Source of the DNA: Funneliformis mosseae
Lineage: Eukaryota; Glomeromycota; Glomeromycetes; Glomerales; Glomeraceae
NCBI GenBank assembly: GCA_910592005.1
Contig: CAJVPP010003052.1
Coordinates: forward strand, 1-12,738
DNA: 12,738 bases
Direction: 5' to 3'
In this document: positions 1-8,867 of the stretch, one piece after another
How positions within the stretch are numbered: position 1 is the first letter of the stretch
Layout: each line of letters opens with the position of its first letter
The notes under the pieces: model-generated
Told to the model about the DNA's origin: nothing
What the model saw: the letters and a program-made list of their open reading frames with translations, nothing else
Databases searched by the model: none
Made by a program: the position numbers and the translations under genes

Positions 1-63
1 GATTTTAAGCACCACCCAAAGATTTGATCTGATTTTCCCTTCAAAAATGTGGTGCTTAAAATC
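1..63. repeat. Perfect 15-bp inverted repeat at the window edge
   Basis: Positions 1-15 (GATTTTAAGCACCAC) and 49-63 (GTGGTGCTTAAAATC) are exact reverse complements separated by 33 bases. This is more GC-rich than the surrounding AT desert. It could be the end of a repeat family whose other part lies left of the window, or a hairpin-forming terminus. The boundary at base 1 is artificial, so the arms may extend further. No coding potential is seen. Confidence 0.6.
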
Positions 64-1186
64 GGGAGAATACGGTATACATTATACTGAAATTCCATAA
101 AAATTATACGTTATAAAACTTAATATTTTTATGAAATTTTTATATTAAATTTTTATTGGGATACTGTCTTACGTCTTCAAATTTAGGGGCTCTTACATAA
201 GTAAGAAAGTGGTTAACTGATAATTAGTAGATTAAGTACTACCTTTAGGTAGCTATGGTGATAATAAACTGCATTGCACAACTGCATCATTATCCAATCA
301 AACTATCATTTGGAATAGAGATCAGCTTCAATTTCTAGGTAATTTTGATAATATAAGTATGATAGCTATCTACCTTTCTGAGATTCTATAAGGATAATAA
401 TATCTAAGCTTTTTTAATTATGTGTAATATATTCTGATATAATAGTGATTCTAATTAATATTAGTAAGCGAAAAAAAATAATGTAAATATCTATAGCTGA
501 AAGTAATTCTTCTATCCAAATTTGACAGTGATTCTAAGGTCTAGAAGCCCTAAGGTTCACTCTTGAAGGTATCATCTAGAGGTAAGCCTTAGACTAATAT
601 TAAAGTGAACAGGTTCTGATTAGAATTTGTGTTTAATCATAATTTTATAAGTCTTAATAATTAGCATTAAGCTAATTTGTAATTCTAGATATATATATAA
701 TTGCTACTAAGATACTTAGTATATTGAATATTATAACTATAAAAAAAAATATGTAATTTCTGACATCCTTTTACAAACTAATGTATAAATTATTAAATAA
801 TAATTTTTTAATACTTTTTGCTCTTAGAATGATAGTTATATTTAGATCTATATTTATAGATAGTGTAGATCTACATATATTTACAAATTATGCTATTCAT
901 GTGACTTAATGATTATTCAAATAATTTCATTAAATATATTATTTATATTAAAAAAATCTAATTTTATATATATAGTAGATGATAATCTAAAGACTAACTA
1001 AATTACTATAATAAAATTATATATTTGCAGATCTTAACATATTATTCAAAAAAATTTTTTAAGTATTATACTATTATTTTAACTATGTATGTACTACTGA
1101 TTTACTTTTAAACTAAAAAAATGATTACAGAATTATAGCATTTTCGTTTATATTTTGTATTTATTAAAAATATAAAAAATAAAAAA
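64..1186. other. AT-rich gene-free stretch
   Basis: No open frame, splice pattern, tRNA or rRNA is recognisable. The sequence is low-complexity AT with stops in all frames. A slightly less AT-rich patch at about 520-615 has partial self-complementarity (TCTAGA and CCTTAG motifs recur in inverted order), but it is too imperfect to call an element. This stretch may be the decayed left end of the transposon whose coding relic begins at about 1187. Confidence 0.5.
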
Positions 1187-3230
1187 AATGCTATTGCAGT
1201 ATGTTTTATTTATATTAATTATTATAATAGCGAAATAGAATAAGCTAAGCTAAAATTAGAATATTATATATCAAATAAAGCAAAGTTATGCTATGCATAT
1301 TTAGCAAAATATGAAAATTTTAAAAAGAATTTTCTGAAAATATAGTAAAAAAAATGCTTAATCTACTAAGATCTAAAGATAAAGGTAAAAAGAAAAAAAT
1401 TATAGAAAATTTATTATTTATTTATTTATTAATTAGTAATATTATTTTTATTTATAAATTAATTAATAACAAAAATAATAATAATATTTTTCAGTTAACA
1501 AAATATAGAAAACTTTCTACATAATAGTATCAAGTTTTAACTTTAATAATAATTAACAATAAACTTTAACTTTATATTATTGTCGTTAAATATTAATAAA
1601 TAATATATCTTAATTTAAACAATTATTTTTAGAATAACAGTTCAAATGGTTTTTTTTTTTCTTTTGTGAATAATGTAAAAACTAAAGTACTATTTGAATT
1701 TATTGTATCTGGGCTTATTTTTTCTAATTGCAAAATAATTGGTGGTAAAATATTAAAAAATATAACTAAATTTCTTTAATAAAATATTATAAAAATTGCT
1801 AAAAATAATAAAAATAGAATTATAGCAGCTTTTAATAGATAAATATAAAGATAAAACAATTATAAGACATAATATTTATTATATCAAAAGGTCAACCTTT
1901 AGTTTAGGATGTATATAAAATAAATTTTGAGCAATCTTGTAAGCTGATATTATTTGGGGTCTTTGCAATAAAAAGGGAGAAAACTCTAAAAAAATTAAAA
2001 TTTTAGTTTATAAGCCAAAAATGTTCTAAATACTATAATTTGTTCAGATTTATTATTAACTCATTTTTTATTTTTTTTTGAGTTTCCCTCCTTTTCTATT
2101 ACAAAGGCTTCATTTTATATATAAAAGAATTAATAAAAAATACTAAGAAAAAAAGTTAATATAAAGGCATTTATTTTAGATTCAACCAGTAATATACTGT
2201 AGCAAGATAAATTTTTAAATAGTTAATTATTATAAATTAGAATAAGATTAATGGTTAATAATTTAATTTTATTTTAGATAATAAATGAGAAGATAATATT
2301 TAAGTAAAATCTTTTTATCTTATATAGCTTACTAAATAAATTTTATTTTTGATAAAATTTTTAAAGAATAAGCATTATATCAAAGAATATCAAAAAGCAG
2401 TTCAATTAGTTATTTAATAAATCTGTATTTTTTATTAGCAATTTTCGTGATAATTAAATAAGACTTTTTAATAAATATATATGTTTAGTATCTTCAGATG
2501 ATATTAGATAGAATAGCTATTATTTTTGTTTTTATTCAGTTTTAAAAACTCAAGTAGTATTAAAGGTAAATATGATAATATTAATTTAACAATATTATTA
2601 ATTAATACTAAACAAATATTAATATAAAAATATTCTATTATTTTAGTTTATTTTAGCAAAATTCAATTTATATTAAGCTAATTTAATATGTCAAAATAGA
2701 ATATCTTCAATATTTGCAAATAAATCTTTAACTTATAATAATAATTAAAACTTTCTGATAATATTACTAATATTATAAATAATTCAAAATTTTGAATAAT
2801 TCTTTTTATATTACAATATATATTTTATCTTTTATGTGACTTTTTATGTAAATTACAAAATGATACTGTATAATTATTTCAAATAATACATTATTTATAT
2901 ATACTATTAGAATATTTAAAAATCGTCAGGATTTTAATTTTAGTATGTAATTAGTTGAAAGATACCTTTTTAGAATAAAATTATAATGTAATTTAAAGTT
3001 ATAAAGACAATTTTTACTAGTACTCAATGTAAAAATAAGTTTAAAGAAATAATAAGAAATTGCAAAGTAAGTAAAATATTAATAAAAAAAAGAACAATAA
3101 GTTTATATTAATTATATTTGCAAAAATATATTTTTTGATATTTTAGTTATTCAAAAAGAAAAGCAAAATAAAAAATAAACTCATAGAAGAAATTTTTAAA
3201 AGTTAAATTTCTATTCTAAAATAGATTTAA
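1187..3230 (+). pseudogene. Decayed hAT-family transposase relic
   Basis: No frame is open, but blocks read like a hAT transposase when stops are ignored. Block 1 (1187-1333) resembles a BED zinc finger: one Cys is kept, the second is Tyr (Cys-x2-Tyr), then KLEYYISNKAKLC, where His appears changed to Tyr. Block 2 (1684-1842) gives FIVSGLIFSNCK then RIIAAFN, where hAT proteins have a FDGW-type motif. After a frame change, 1843-1950 gives ISKGQPLV-stop-DVY. Block 3 (2128-2575) gives NIKAFILDSTS, like the hAT sDSA region, and later DDIR-stop-NSYYFCF, matching TRWNS. Block 4 (2751-2965) gives NIINNSKF-stop-II then KLQNDTV-stop-LF, like LQxDxARL. Weak similarity continues at about 3099-3200. The family call comes from remembered motif patterns, not a search. 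The gene is non-functional and heavily eroded, mostly by C-to-T and G-to-A changes. The C-terminal dimerisation end and the termini are not recognisable. Confidence 0.55.
1950..2115. mobile_element. Foldback/MITE-like insertion inside the hAT relic
   Basis: The arm 1959-1986 (GTCTTTGCAATAAAAAGGG, continuing) is an imperfect reverse complement of 2080-2108 (ending CTATTACAAAGGC). Similarity continues inward over A-rich and T-rich stretches and outward for several bases, giving arms of about 45-50 bp around a loop of about 60 bp. Most arm differences are transitions. hAT-like protein blocks lie on both sides, so the simplest reading is a small non-autonomous inverted-repeat element inserted in the older transposase. 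I could not define a clear target-site duplication, so the ends are approximate. Confidence 0.4.
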
Positions 3231-3419
3231 TTAGTATAATAAACTTTTCTAATTGAAATTAAAAGTTATTAATATTTAATATTACTTATATTATTTAACT
3301 TCTTATGTAAAAAAATGGAGACGTATAAGTTTAGTTAATTAATATAAAAATTTATTTAATTATATTATTTTAATCTAAATTAATAATCTAATTTTATTTT
3401 TAAGAATCTTCAATTTTTA

Positions 3420-3660
3420 ATTTACCTTTTTTTTTGCCACTCTTAATCACCTATTAACTCAAATTAATTTTTATTTTAAAAAACATGTTTTGCCTTATAA
3501 ACATTACAATAAATCATTTCTTACTATTTTTTTTTTATTTTCATATATTATTTCGTTTAATTATTATTTTTCTTTTTATCTTTCCTTTTCTTTATTTATT
3601 CCATTATTTTTACTCATTTTTTTATCTTAATTCAGTTTTTTTATAAAATTTTTTTTGAAT
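3420..3660. other. T-rich strand-asymmetric tract
   Basis: About 240 bases of the plus strand are dominated by T and C with little G: runs of T broken by C, such as CTTTTTATCTTTCCTTTTC. The tract differs from the balanced A/T mix on both sides. It could be an expanded low-complexity tract or a remnant of a polypyrimidine or poly(A)-tailed insertion on the minus strand. No gene is visible. Confidence 0.45.
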
Positions 3661-3677
3661 TTGCTAAAAAAACTGAA
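3631..3677. repeat. 12-bp perfect hairpin at the end of the T-rich tract
   Basis: TTCAGTTTTTTT (3631-3642) and AAAAAAACTGAA (3666-3677) are exact reverse complements with a 23-base loop. Much of each arm is a homopolymer, so chance formation in such AT-rich DNA is plausible. No gene ends here, so a terminator role is not supported. Confidence 0.4.
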
Positions 3678-4792
3678 TAAAGCTTACTATCTTACATAAG
3701 ATTTAGAATTAACAGTTATAGGATAATCTATATTTGATTAAAAGCAAGTATTTATTATATTATTATTTTAATTTATATTTACTGTCTTAGACTATTATTA
3801 ACATGTATATTATATAATATTTTAGTATAATAAATATTTTATCTTTATTCATTATTTACTATTAACAAATTTTCTTATTATTTAGTAAAGTATAACTTTC
3901 ATATACAAGATTCGTTGTAGAAAGAATAAACTTTATTTAGTTAATTTATAATATAGTAAAGTAATTAGAACAGTAACATTTATTATATAATATTCATTTA
4001 CTATAAGTTTATATACTTAACTTTTATCTTATAATAATCTTACATTATACTATATATACTAAGATCTTTTAATTTAAAATATTATATAATAAAGGTCACT
4101 GCTTTTAGCTATAATAAATTAATTTATATAAATAAAATAAACTTTTTAATTATAAATTAACCTTATTGTAAGTTTTATAATTTTTTTATGAGTTTAAAGT
4201 TATTAATAAAGAAATTGATTATAACTTTATAAAAATTACTTTTTTCTTTAATGTTATTCTCTTTTAGAATTTGATTGTAAAATCTTATAATAATTTGCTT
4301 TTAAATTCATTATTATTATATTTAACTAAATAATCTTAAATTTTATAATATATAAATCATTAATTTAATTTAAATATAAGAAATACTTGTAAGATTTAAA
4401 GAATATTTTAAGATCATAAATTCTAATAAATAGAATCAATTTTTGTAATTCTTTTAATTTAAACATTAAGATAACTGAAACTGAATCTAATGATAATATA
4501 ATCATATTTTTAAGATTCAATTTGTGATCATATTGAGATCTAATTATATTTGAATTTAATTATTTAAAATGATTTTATATTTATTATTTTTTTTTATATT
4601 CATTTTTTTGTATTTTTTTTTAAATTTAAATGATTTATTAATTTCAAATTTGATATTTGCTAATAATTTTATATTTATTATAAGATTATACAAAGATAAA
4701 CTATTATTGGTATTTAGTTTGTGTAACTTGAGTAAAGTCCCAACAAACAAACAGATCGATTGGTTGAATAACAATTTATTTATTTATCGGAA
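3678..4792. other. AT-rich gene-free stretch
   Basis: Nothing recognisable is seen on either strand. Short overlapping open frames at about 4556-4805 are made almost entirely of Phe, Ile, Leu, Asn and Lys, as expected from random AT-rich sequence, and I do not call them genes. Composition becomes more ordinary from about 4730 onward, near the homopolymer block. Confidence 0.5.
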
Positions 4793-4840
4793 TTTTTTTT
4801 TTTAAAAAAAAAAGAAAAAAAAAAAAAAAAAAAAAAAAAA
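4793..4840. repeat. Homopolymer block T11-A10-G-A26
   Basis: Eleven T (4793-4803) are followed by ten A, one G (4814) and 26 A (4815-4840). The block lies where the AT desert gives way to the gene block. It could be a nucleosome-excluding poly(dA:dT) element, or the poly(A) tail of a plus-strand retro-insertion. No target-site duplication or internal promoter boxes are apparent to support the second idea. Confidence 0.6.
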
Positions 4841-5042
4841 GCATAGCTATTACAGAGAAACCATTTGTTGATTATGTAACTAATAAACTATGTTCATATC
4901 ATAATGCTTGTATGCAAGAAACAAAAGAAACAAATGCCTAAACTATAACATATTTTTTATAGGAGTCTCTGCTACACAAACCATTTTGGAAATTACCCGA
5001 ATTGTAAAAAGTGGACATCATCAGTTTTAAATTATACTCAGT

Positions 5043-5150
5043 ATATTATTAGATAACGCGTTTTTTTTTTTTTGTTTTTTTAAAAAAAAAGAAATTATGT
5101 TCTTTGCGGTTGTCTAAAGAATATCCTCGTTCTTTTTTTGGATATAGAGA
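5043..5150 (+). promoter_or_regulatory. Putative promoter/leader of the SUN gene
   Basis: Directly upstream of the SUN-domain gene are an ACGCGT hexamer (5056-5061), a long T run beginning within it, and then an A run. Poly(dT)/poly(dA) tracts commonly mark nucleosome-poor fungal promoters. ACGCGT matches the MluI cell-cycle box bound by MBF in yeasts, which would suit a nuclear-envelope/spindle-pole gene, but one hexamer is weak evidence. An in-frame TAG (5145-5147) lies just before the ATG, fixing the first possible start. Confidence 0.35.
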
Positions 5151-7112
5151 ATGCCTTCTGATCAAACCTATTGTAGTAGTACAACAAAAGCAACCAGTTA
5201 TATTTATTCAAAAGTTATGAAGCGATCAAGTGTTCGAAAATTAAGATCTCAAACATCTAAAGCAAAGACAGCAGCACAAAGGGACTCCTCACCTTTTGAT
5301 AATATTAGTGAACGTAGTAATAGTAGCGGTAGATATCAACTAAGACAATCCTCACTCTCTCCTTCCGGTTCTCAACCAACTGATGTCAATGCTAGTTTTA
5401 TCTCGGTATCAAGTATACCCAATGAAGATTTTAATACAGTACAGACAGAATCAAATTTAGCCTCACAACAATCATCATCAGATAATAACTCTGATGATAA
5501 TTATTCAAATTTAATTATCAATCATTCAGGAAGTTCGACATATAGCTTTTCTCGTTCGTCGTCAATTCCATTATCTAGAGCAAATTCCTTTATTGGTACG
5601 GAATCGGTATACTCTGCCAATAGTAGATCGCGTGCATCTTCACCATTTGTAGAAACCTCATCTGATATTAGATCTGAAGTTACTTCAACAAATAATTCTA
5701 GAAGGTCATCTGTTTTATATCAATCTTTTACCTATGAAGGAAATTCTTCCGATGATACTTGTTCCGCTGTTATCATGCCATTAGAGACTTCAACTTTAGA
5801 AAAAAATATTATACAAGAAGGATTAGAGTCAACATCTACCAATATTATTGACAATGATAACGATAACATCACACAACAAGCATTAACAGAAGGAGGGGGG
5901 AATTCTAATAATTTTATTCGTCGAGCATTTAATAGGGTTAGAAATACTTTTATTTGGAGTAAACTTATTGAAATGATCATTTTAACAAAGGAATGTGTTA
6001 AAAGTACGATTACACGCGATAATTGGAGATATATTGCGATGGCAACATTGATCACAATACTCTTCTATTATTTTGTTCCTTGTAACATGGGAGACTTGAA
6101 GAATCTAGAATTTTCGGAATGCATGACAAAGATTAATAATGTGATTCATCAATATAACGTGGAATTGACGGATTCATCAACAGCGTTTAATAGGGATAGT
6201 GACGCATTGATTCGAGATGTGGTTGCGGATCAAGTCAAAACGGTGTGTGCAGCGGAAGTACAAAAAAGAATTCCAACACAAAGTTATGATTTAGCAACTA
6301 GAGAAGATCTTGTAGTTGATATTGTACGACAAGAAATTAGAAAGGCAGTAGAAGAAATGTTATATACTTATTCACAGGATAAATTAAATAAGGCAGATTT
6401 CGCATTATCAACGGGAGGAGCGAAGATAATTAGTCAATTAACATCACCAACTTATGAGCAATGGCCAACTCAATGGTATAGACTGGCAATAGCAAAATTA
6501 ACCGGTCATGGAATTACGAGGGGTAAACCACCGATAACCGCGTTACAACCGGAAACTCATGTTGGACAATGTTGGCCATTTGCAGGACAACAAGGACAAA
6601 TAGCTGTATTGTTGAGTAGGAAGATTTATGTTACCGCAATTACTTATGATCATGTAAGTAAGACGGTGGCGATGGGAACAACCAGTGCTCCGAAAGAATT
6701 TGAAGTCTGGGCCTTTGTTGATGAAGATGACAATGAGAAAACGGATCAGCAAACAGGACAGGAATTCGATGAAAATTTCGATTATTCAACTAGCAATACG
6801 TTAAAGAATATTCCTATTAACCAACAAACTTCAAATAATCTAGATTCTTCATCGTCTAATCTTTTACATCTATCTGGCAAGGATTTAAAACTTGGATCAT
6901 CTCCAAATCATTTATTTTTGGGACGTTTTATTTATGATATAAGTGGTTCGCCCATTCAAACCTTTGAGGTGGTGAATAAACCGAATAAACCTACACCAAT
7001 TCGAGCCATTATTATGAAGGTAAATAGTAATTGGGATAATCCATTATATACATGTTTATATCGATTTCGTGTACATGGTATACGAGCTGATGTAAATTCC
7101 GGTACTGGATGA
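5151..7112 (+). CDS. SUN-domain (Sad1/UNC-84 type) inner nuclear membrane protein
   Basis: Single-exon 653-residue protein. Residues 1-250 are Ser/Asn/Thr-rich and disordered, the expected nucleoplasmic tail. A basic amphipathic stretch (about 252-293) precedes one membrane helix (about 294-310, ITILFYYFVP). A lumenal linker with helix-forming sequence follows (about 315-412), then the SUN domain (about 416-643) with DFALSTGGAKI, ALQPETHVGQCWPF, SSAPKEF-like TSAPKEFEVW, FIYDISGSPIQTF and YTCLYRFRVHG. The family forms LINC complexes: trimeric SUN domains bind KASH peptides in the perinuclear space and link nucleus to cytoskeleton. Cys474 and Cys635 match the intradomain disulfide pair of mammalian SUN2. 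Where SUN2 has the cysteine that bonds KASH partners, this protein appears to have Thr431. An Asp/Asn/Ser-rich insert of about 60 residues (522-585) interrupts the domain; it reads as coding, not as an intron. The start follows an in-frame stop. Confidence 0.93.
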   Translation: MPSDQTYCSSTTKATSYIYSKVMKRSSVRKLRSQTSKAKTAAQRDSSPFDNISERSNSSGRYQLRQSSLSPSGSQPTDVNASFISVSSIPNEDFNTVQTESNLASQQSSSDNNSDDNYSNLIINHSGSSTYSFSRSSSIPLSRANSFIGTESVYSANSRSRASSPFVETSSDIRSEVTSTNNSRRSSVLYQSFTYEGNSSDDTCSAVIMPLETSTLEKNIIQEGLESTSTNIIDNDNDNITQQALTEGGGNSNNFIRRAFNRVRNTFIWSKLIEMIILTKECVKSTITRDNWRYIAMATLITILFYYFVPCNMGDLKNLEFSECMTKINNVIHQYNVELTDSSTAFNRDSDALIRDVVADQVKTVCAAEVQKRIPTQSYDLATREDLVVDIVRQEIRKAVEEMLYTYSQDKLNKADFALSTGGAKIISQLTSPTYEQWPTQWYRLAIAKLTGHGITRGKPPITALQPETHVGQCWPFAGQQGQIAVLLSRKIYVTAITYDHVSKTVAMGTTSAPKEFEVWAFVDEDDNEKTDQQTGQEFDENFDYSTSNTLKNIPINQQTSNNLDSSSSNLLHLSGKDLKLGSSPNHLFLGRFIYDISGSPIQTFEVVNKPNKPTPIRAIIMKVNSNWDNPLYTCLYRFRVHGIRADVNSGTG

Positions 7113-7228
7113 AATTCCGAGTTGATATTTCTTGTAGGAAACAAATTGGTGTAAAATAAATATATATTTTCTCCCTCTTTTTTGGGTTTCTTTTTAATAA
7201 ATCTTTTTTAACCTTTTTTATAAGTAAA
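7113..7228 (+). terminator. 3' region of the SUN gene with polyadenylation signals
   Basis: AATAAA occurs at 7155-7160 and again at 7196-7201, about 43 and 84 bases after the stop codon, within T-rich sequence. These are plausible cleavage/polyadenylation signals. The cleavage site itself cannot be read from sequence. Confidence 0.45.
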
Positions 7229-7325
7229 TCATGTGACCCTGCAGCGGATCAAAATTTCACCCGGCCATATGAGGTCACGTGGAGTGATTTTTTTTTTTTT
7301 TTTTGGTGAAAGATGCGGATCAAAA
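7229..7325 (+). promoter_or_regulatory. TTL promoter: inverted E-box-like pair and repeated 11-mer
   Basis: CATGTGACC (7230-7238) and GGTCACGTG (7273-7281) are inverted copies of one 9-mer differing by a single transition. The second contains the palindromic E-box CACGTG (7276-7281), the type of site bound by bHLH factors such as yeast Cbf1. GCGGATCAAAA occurs twice as a direct repeat (7244-7254 and 7315-7325). TTTCACC (7255-7261) is mirrored by GGTGAAA (7305-7311). Runs of 17 T (7288-7304) and 18 T (7348-7365) follow. The cluster stands out from AT-rich surroundings and lies 81-176 bp before the TTL start codon. Confidence 0.5.
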
Positions 7326-7405
7326 TAAAAATTCTCGATTTTTATCCTTTTTTTTTTTTTTTTTTCTTTCTCTTTACTTCCCATTAAAAAAAAAAAGTGT
7401 GATAG

Positions 7406-8736
7406 ATGTCAATCGAATCTTCACAGGTGGAAACACCAAAAAAAATCGCGATAGTAGGAATTCAAGACGAATATACACGAAATATAATAATCAAATCATT
7501 CAAAAAAATTCTACCCGATTTGCAAATATTACAATTTTCGACGACGACGACGCTTACCTTCACGAGCGCAAAAATAGTACATTGGTTAGAATACGAGGAC
7601 ATCGATTTTTTTAATCAAACATTGTTAAATAAACATTCGCAACTGGTAAATTCATATTGTATCAGGAAAGGATTGATTCGTAAAGCAAATTTTAATTTCA
7701 ATATACGAAAATATTTGAGTAAAAATCAAAATAGTATTTTAAAGAGTTCCATACCTGAAACTTGGTACTTTGAAGTTACGCACAAAGATTATTTAGATGA
7801 AGCTCTTGAAGAAATTTTTGAGGTTGTAAACGAATGTAAAGAAAATGATGAAAGGATTAACGAAGAAAAGGTTAAATTTATTTTAAAACCGAGTTTAGGT
7901 AATAAAGGCGCAGAAATCAAAATCTTTGACAGCATCGATCAGTTAAGAAGCGTTTTCGAAGGGAAACACGACTTGAAGGAAGATGAAGAAGATGACGATG
8001 AGAGCATATTTCATATAAGGGATTGGGTCGTACAACGATATATATCAAATCCATTGTTGATTCGAAATCGAAAATTTCATATTCGATCCTATATTTTAGC
8101 GATATCAAATTTACAAGTTTATCTCTACAAAGATATGTTGGCCCTTTTCGCGTTAAACGCGTACGCGCCCACCGATATCAATGACGCGTTATCACATTTA
8201 ACGAATACCTGTTTACAAGTGAACGAAGTTTCCTTTAAGGAATCAAATCAAGTGAAATTATTTTGGGACTTATCAACGAAAGATGATGAAGGGGAGGTAG
8301 GTATAATCAGCAAACTTGATTTAGAGATGATTTTTAATCAAATCAAATCCATTTTAAATGATTGCTTTGATTCTATCGTTAATGAAGTAACTCAATTTAT
8401 GCCCATGGAAAACGCTTTTGAATTATTTGGCTTTGATTTTTTGGTGGATCATGAAATGAACGCTTATCTATTGGAAGCAAATTCCGTAAGTTTTTATTTC
8501 GTCATTCATTATTTGTTATTTTTTTTTGCTTACTCTCGTTTCCATTTTTTGCAACACAGTTTCCAGATTTTAAACAGACGGGTGATGAACTGTCTCACGT
8601 AATTTCAAATCTGTTTGAAGACACCATAAAATTGGCTATCGTTCCTTTCTTCGACGTAGAGTACATTAATGATCATGATTCAAAATTTTGTATGGTATTC
8701 AAAAAAGAAAAAATAAATAAACAATTAAACAAATAA
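7406..8736 (+). CDS. Tubulin-tyrosine-ligase (TTL) family protein, two exons
   Basis: Exon 1 is 7406-8485, the intron 8486-8559 (74 nt, GTAAGT to ACACAG, phase 0) and exon 2 8560-8736, giving 418 residues. The splice restores the family's C-terminus: LLEANS joins FPDFKQTGDEL. The ATP-grasp ligase core shows KPSLGNKGAEI (161-171, nucleotide binding), WVVQRYI (207-213), RKFHIRSYIL (222-231), HLTN (264-267) and FGFDFLVD (341-348). The family uses ATP to add tyrosine, glutamate or glycine to tubulin tails; the FPDFKQTG variant is typical of TTL proteins in fungi (Pby1-like), plants and protists, where substrates are less certain. An acidic loop (189-200) precedes WVVQRYI. Reading through the intron would end at 8602 and lose the last motif. 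An in-frame TAG precedes the ATG directly. It follows the SUN gene on the same strand, 293 bp away. Confidence 0.9.
8486..8559 (+). other. Spliceosomal intron of the TTL gene
   Basis: The donor GTAAGT follows the codon for Ser360; the acceptor ACACAG precedes TTT for Phe361. The intron is 74 nt and T-rich, with a polypyrimidine stretch before the acceptor. A second AG lies at 8565-8566, but using it would break the frame and the conserved FPDFKQTG motif, so the first is chosen. Confidence 0.9.
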
Positions 8737-8867
8737 CAAATAAATCGATCGTAATCATAAAAAAAAAAGTTTCTTTTTTAATATTCTCAATTTATTTAAT
8801 GATGATGATAAAATTTACATTACAAATCAAAAAGGAAAGTAATTATACAGCAAAGAATATGATCCTT
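8737..8867. terminator. Shared 3' region between convergent genes
   Basis: The TTL stop (plus) and the TspO-like stop (minus) face each other across 131 bases. AATAAA occurs on the plus strand at 8739-8744 and on the minus strand at 8791-8796 (read as TTTATT), about 70 bases past the minus-strand stop. The 3' UTRs therefore probably abut or overlap. Confidence 0.5.

Noticed and set aside
520..615. Partly self-complementary patch with TCTAGA and CCTTAG motifs, considered as a structured RNA
   Set aside because: Arms are short, broken and in inconsistent register; no tRNA or other RNA features are present.
2998..3110. Stop-free run in frame 1 (about 37 codons)
   Set aside because: It is in a different frame from the hAT-like blocks on both sides and shows no motif; chance is likely.
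4556..4805. Overlapping open frames on both strands (72 and 78 codons)
   Set aside because: They consist almost wholly of AT-coded residues (Phe, Ile, Leu, Asn, Lys), lie in the AT desert and overlap each other on opposite strands. They look like chance ORFs next to homopolymers.
6655..6665. GTAAGTAAG inside the SUN gene, considered as an intron donor
   Set aside because: It encodes part of a conserved SUN-domain segment (HVSKT) and the frame is continuous, so it is coding.
5732..7144. Minus-strand ORFs opposite the SUN gene
   Set aside because: They are shadows of a gene whose conserved domain is on the plus strand; none shows a recognisable domain.
7303..7614. 103-codon plus-strand ORF overlapping the TTL start
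   Set aside because: It reads through poly(T) and poly(A) runs as Phe and Lys stretches and is out of frame with the well-supported TTL exon.
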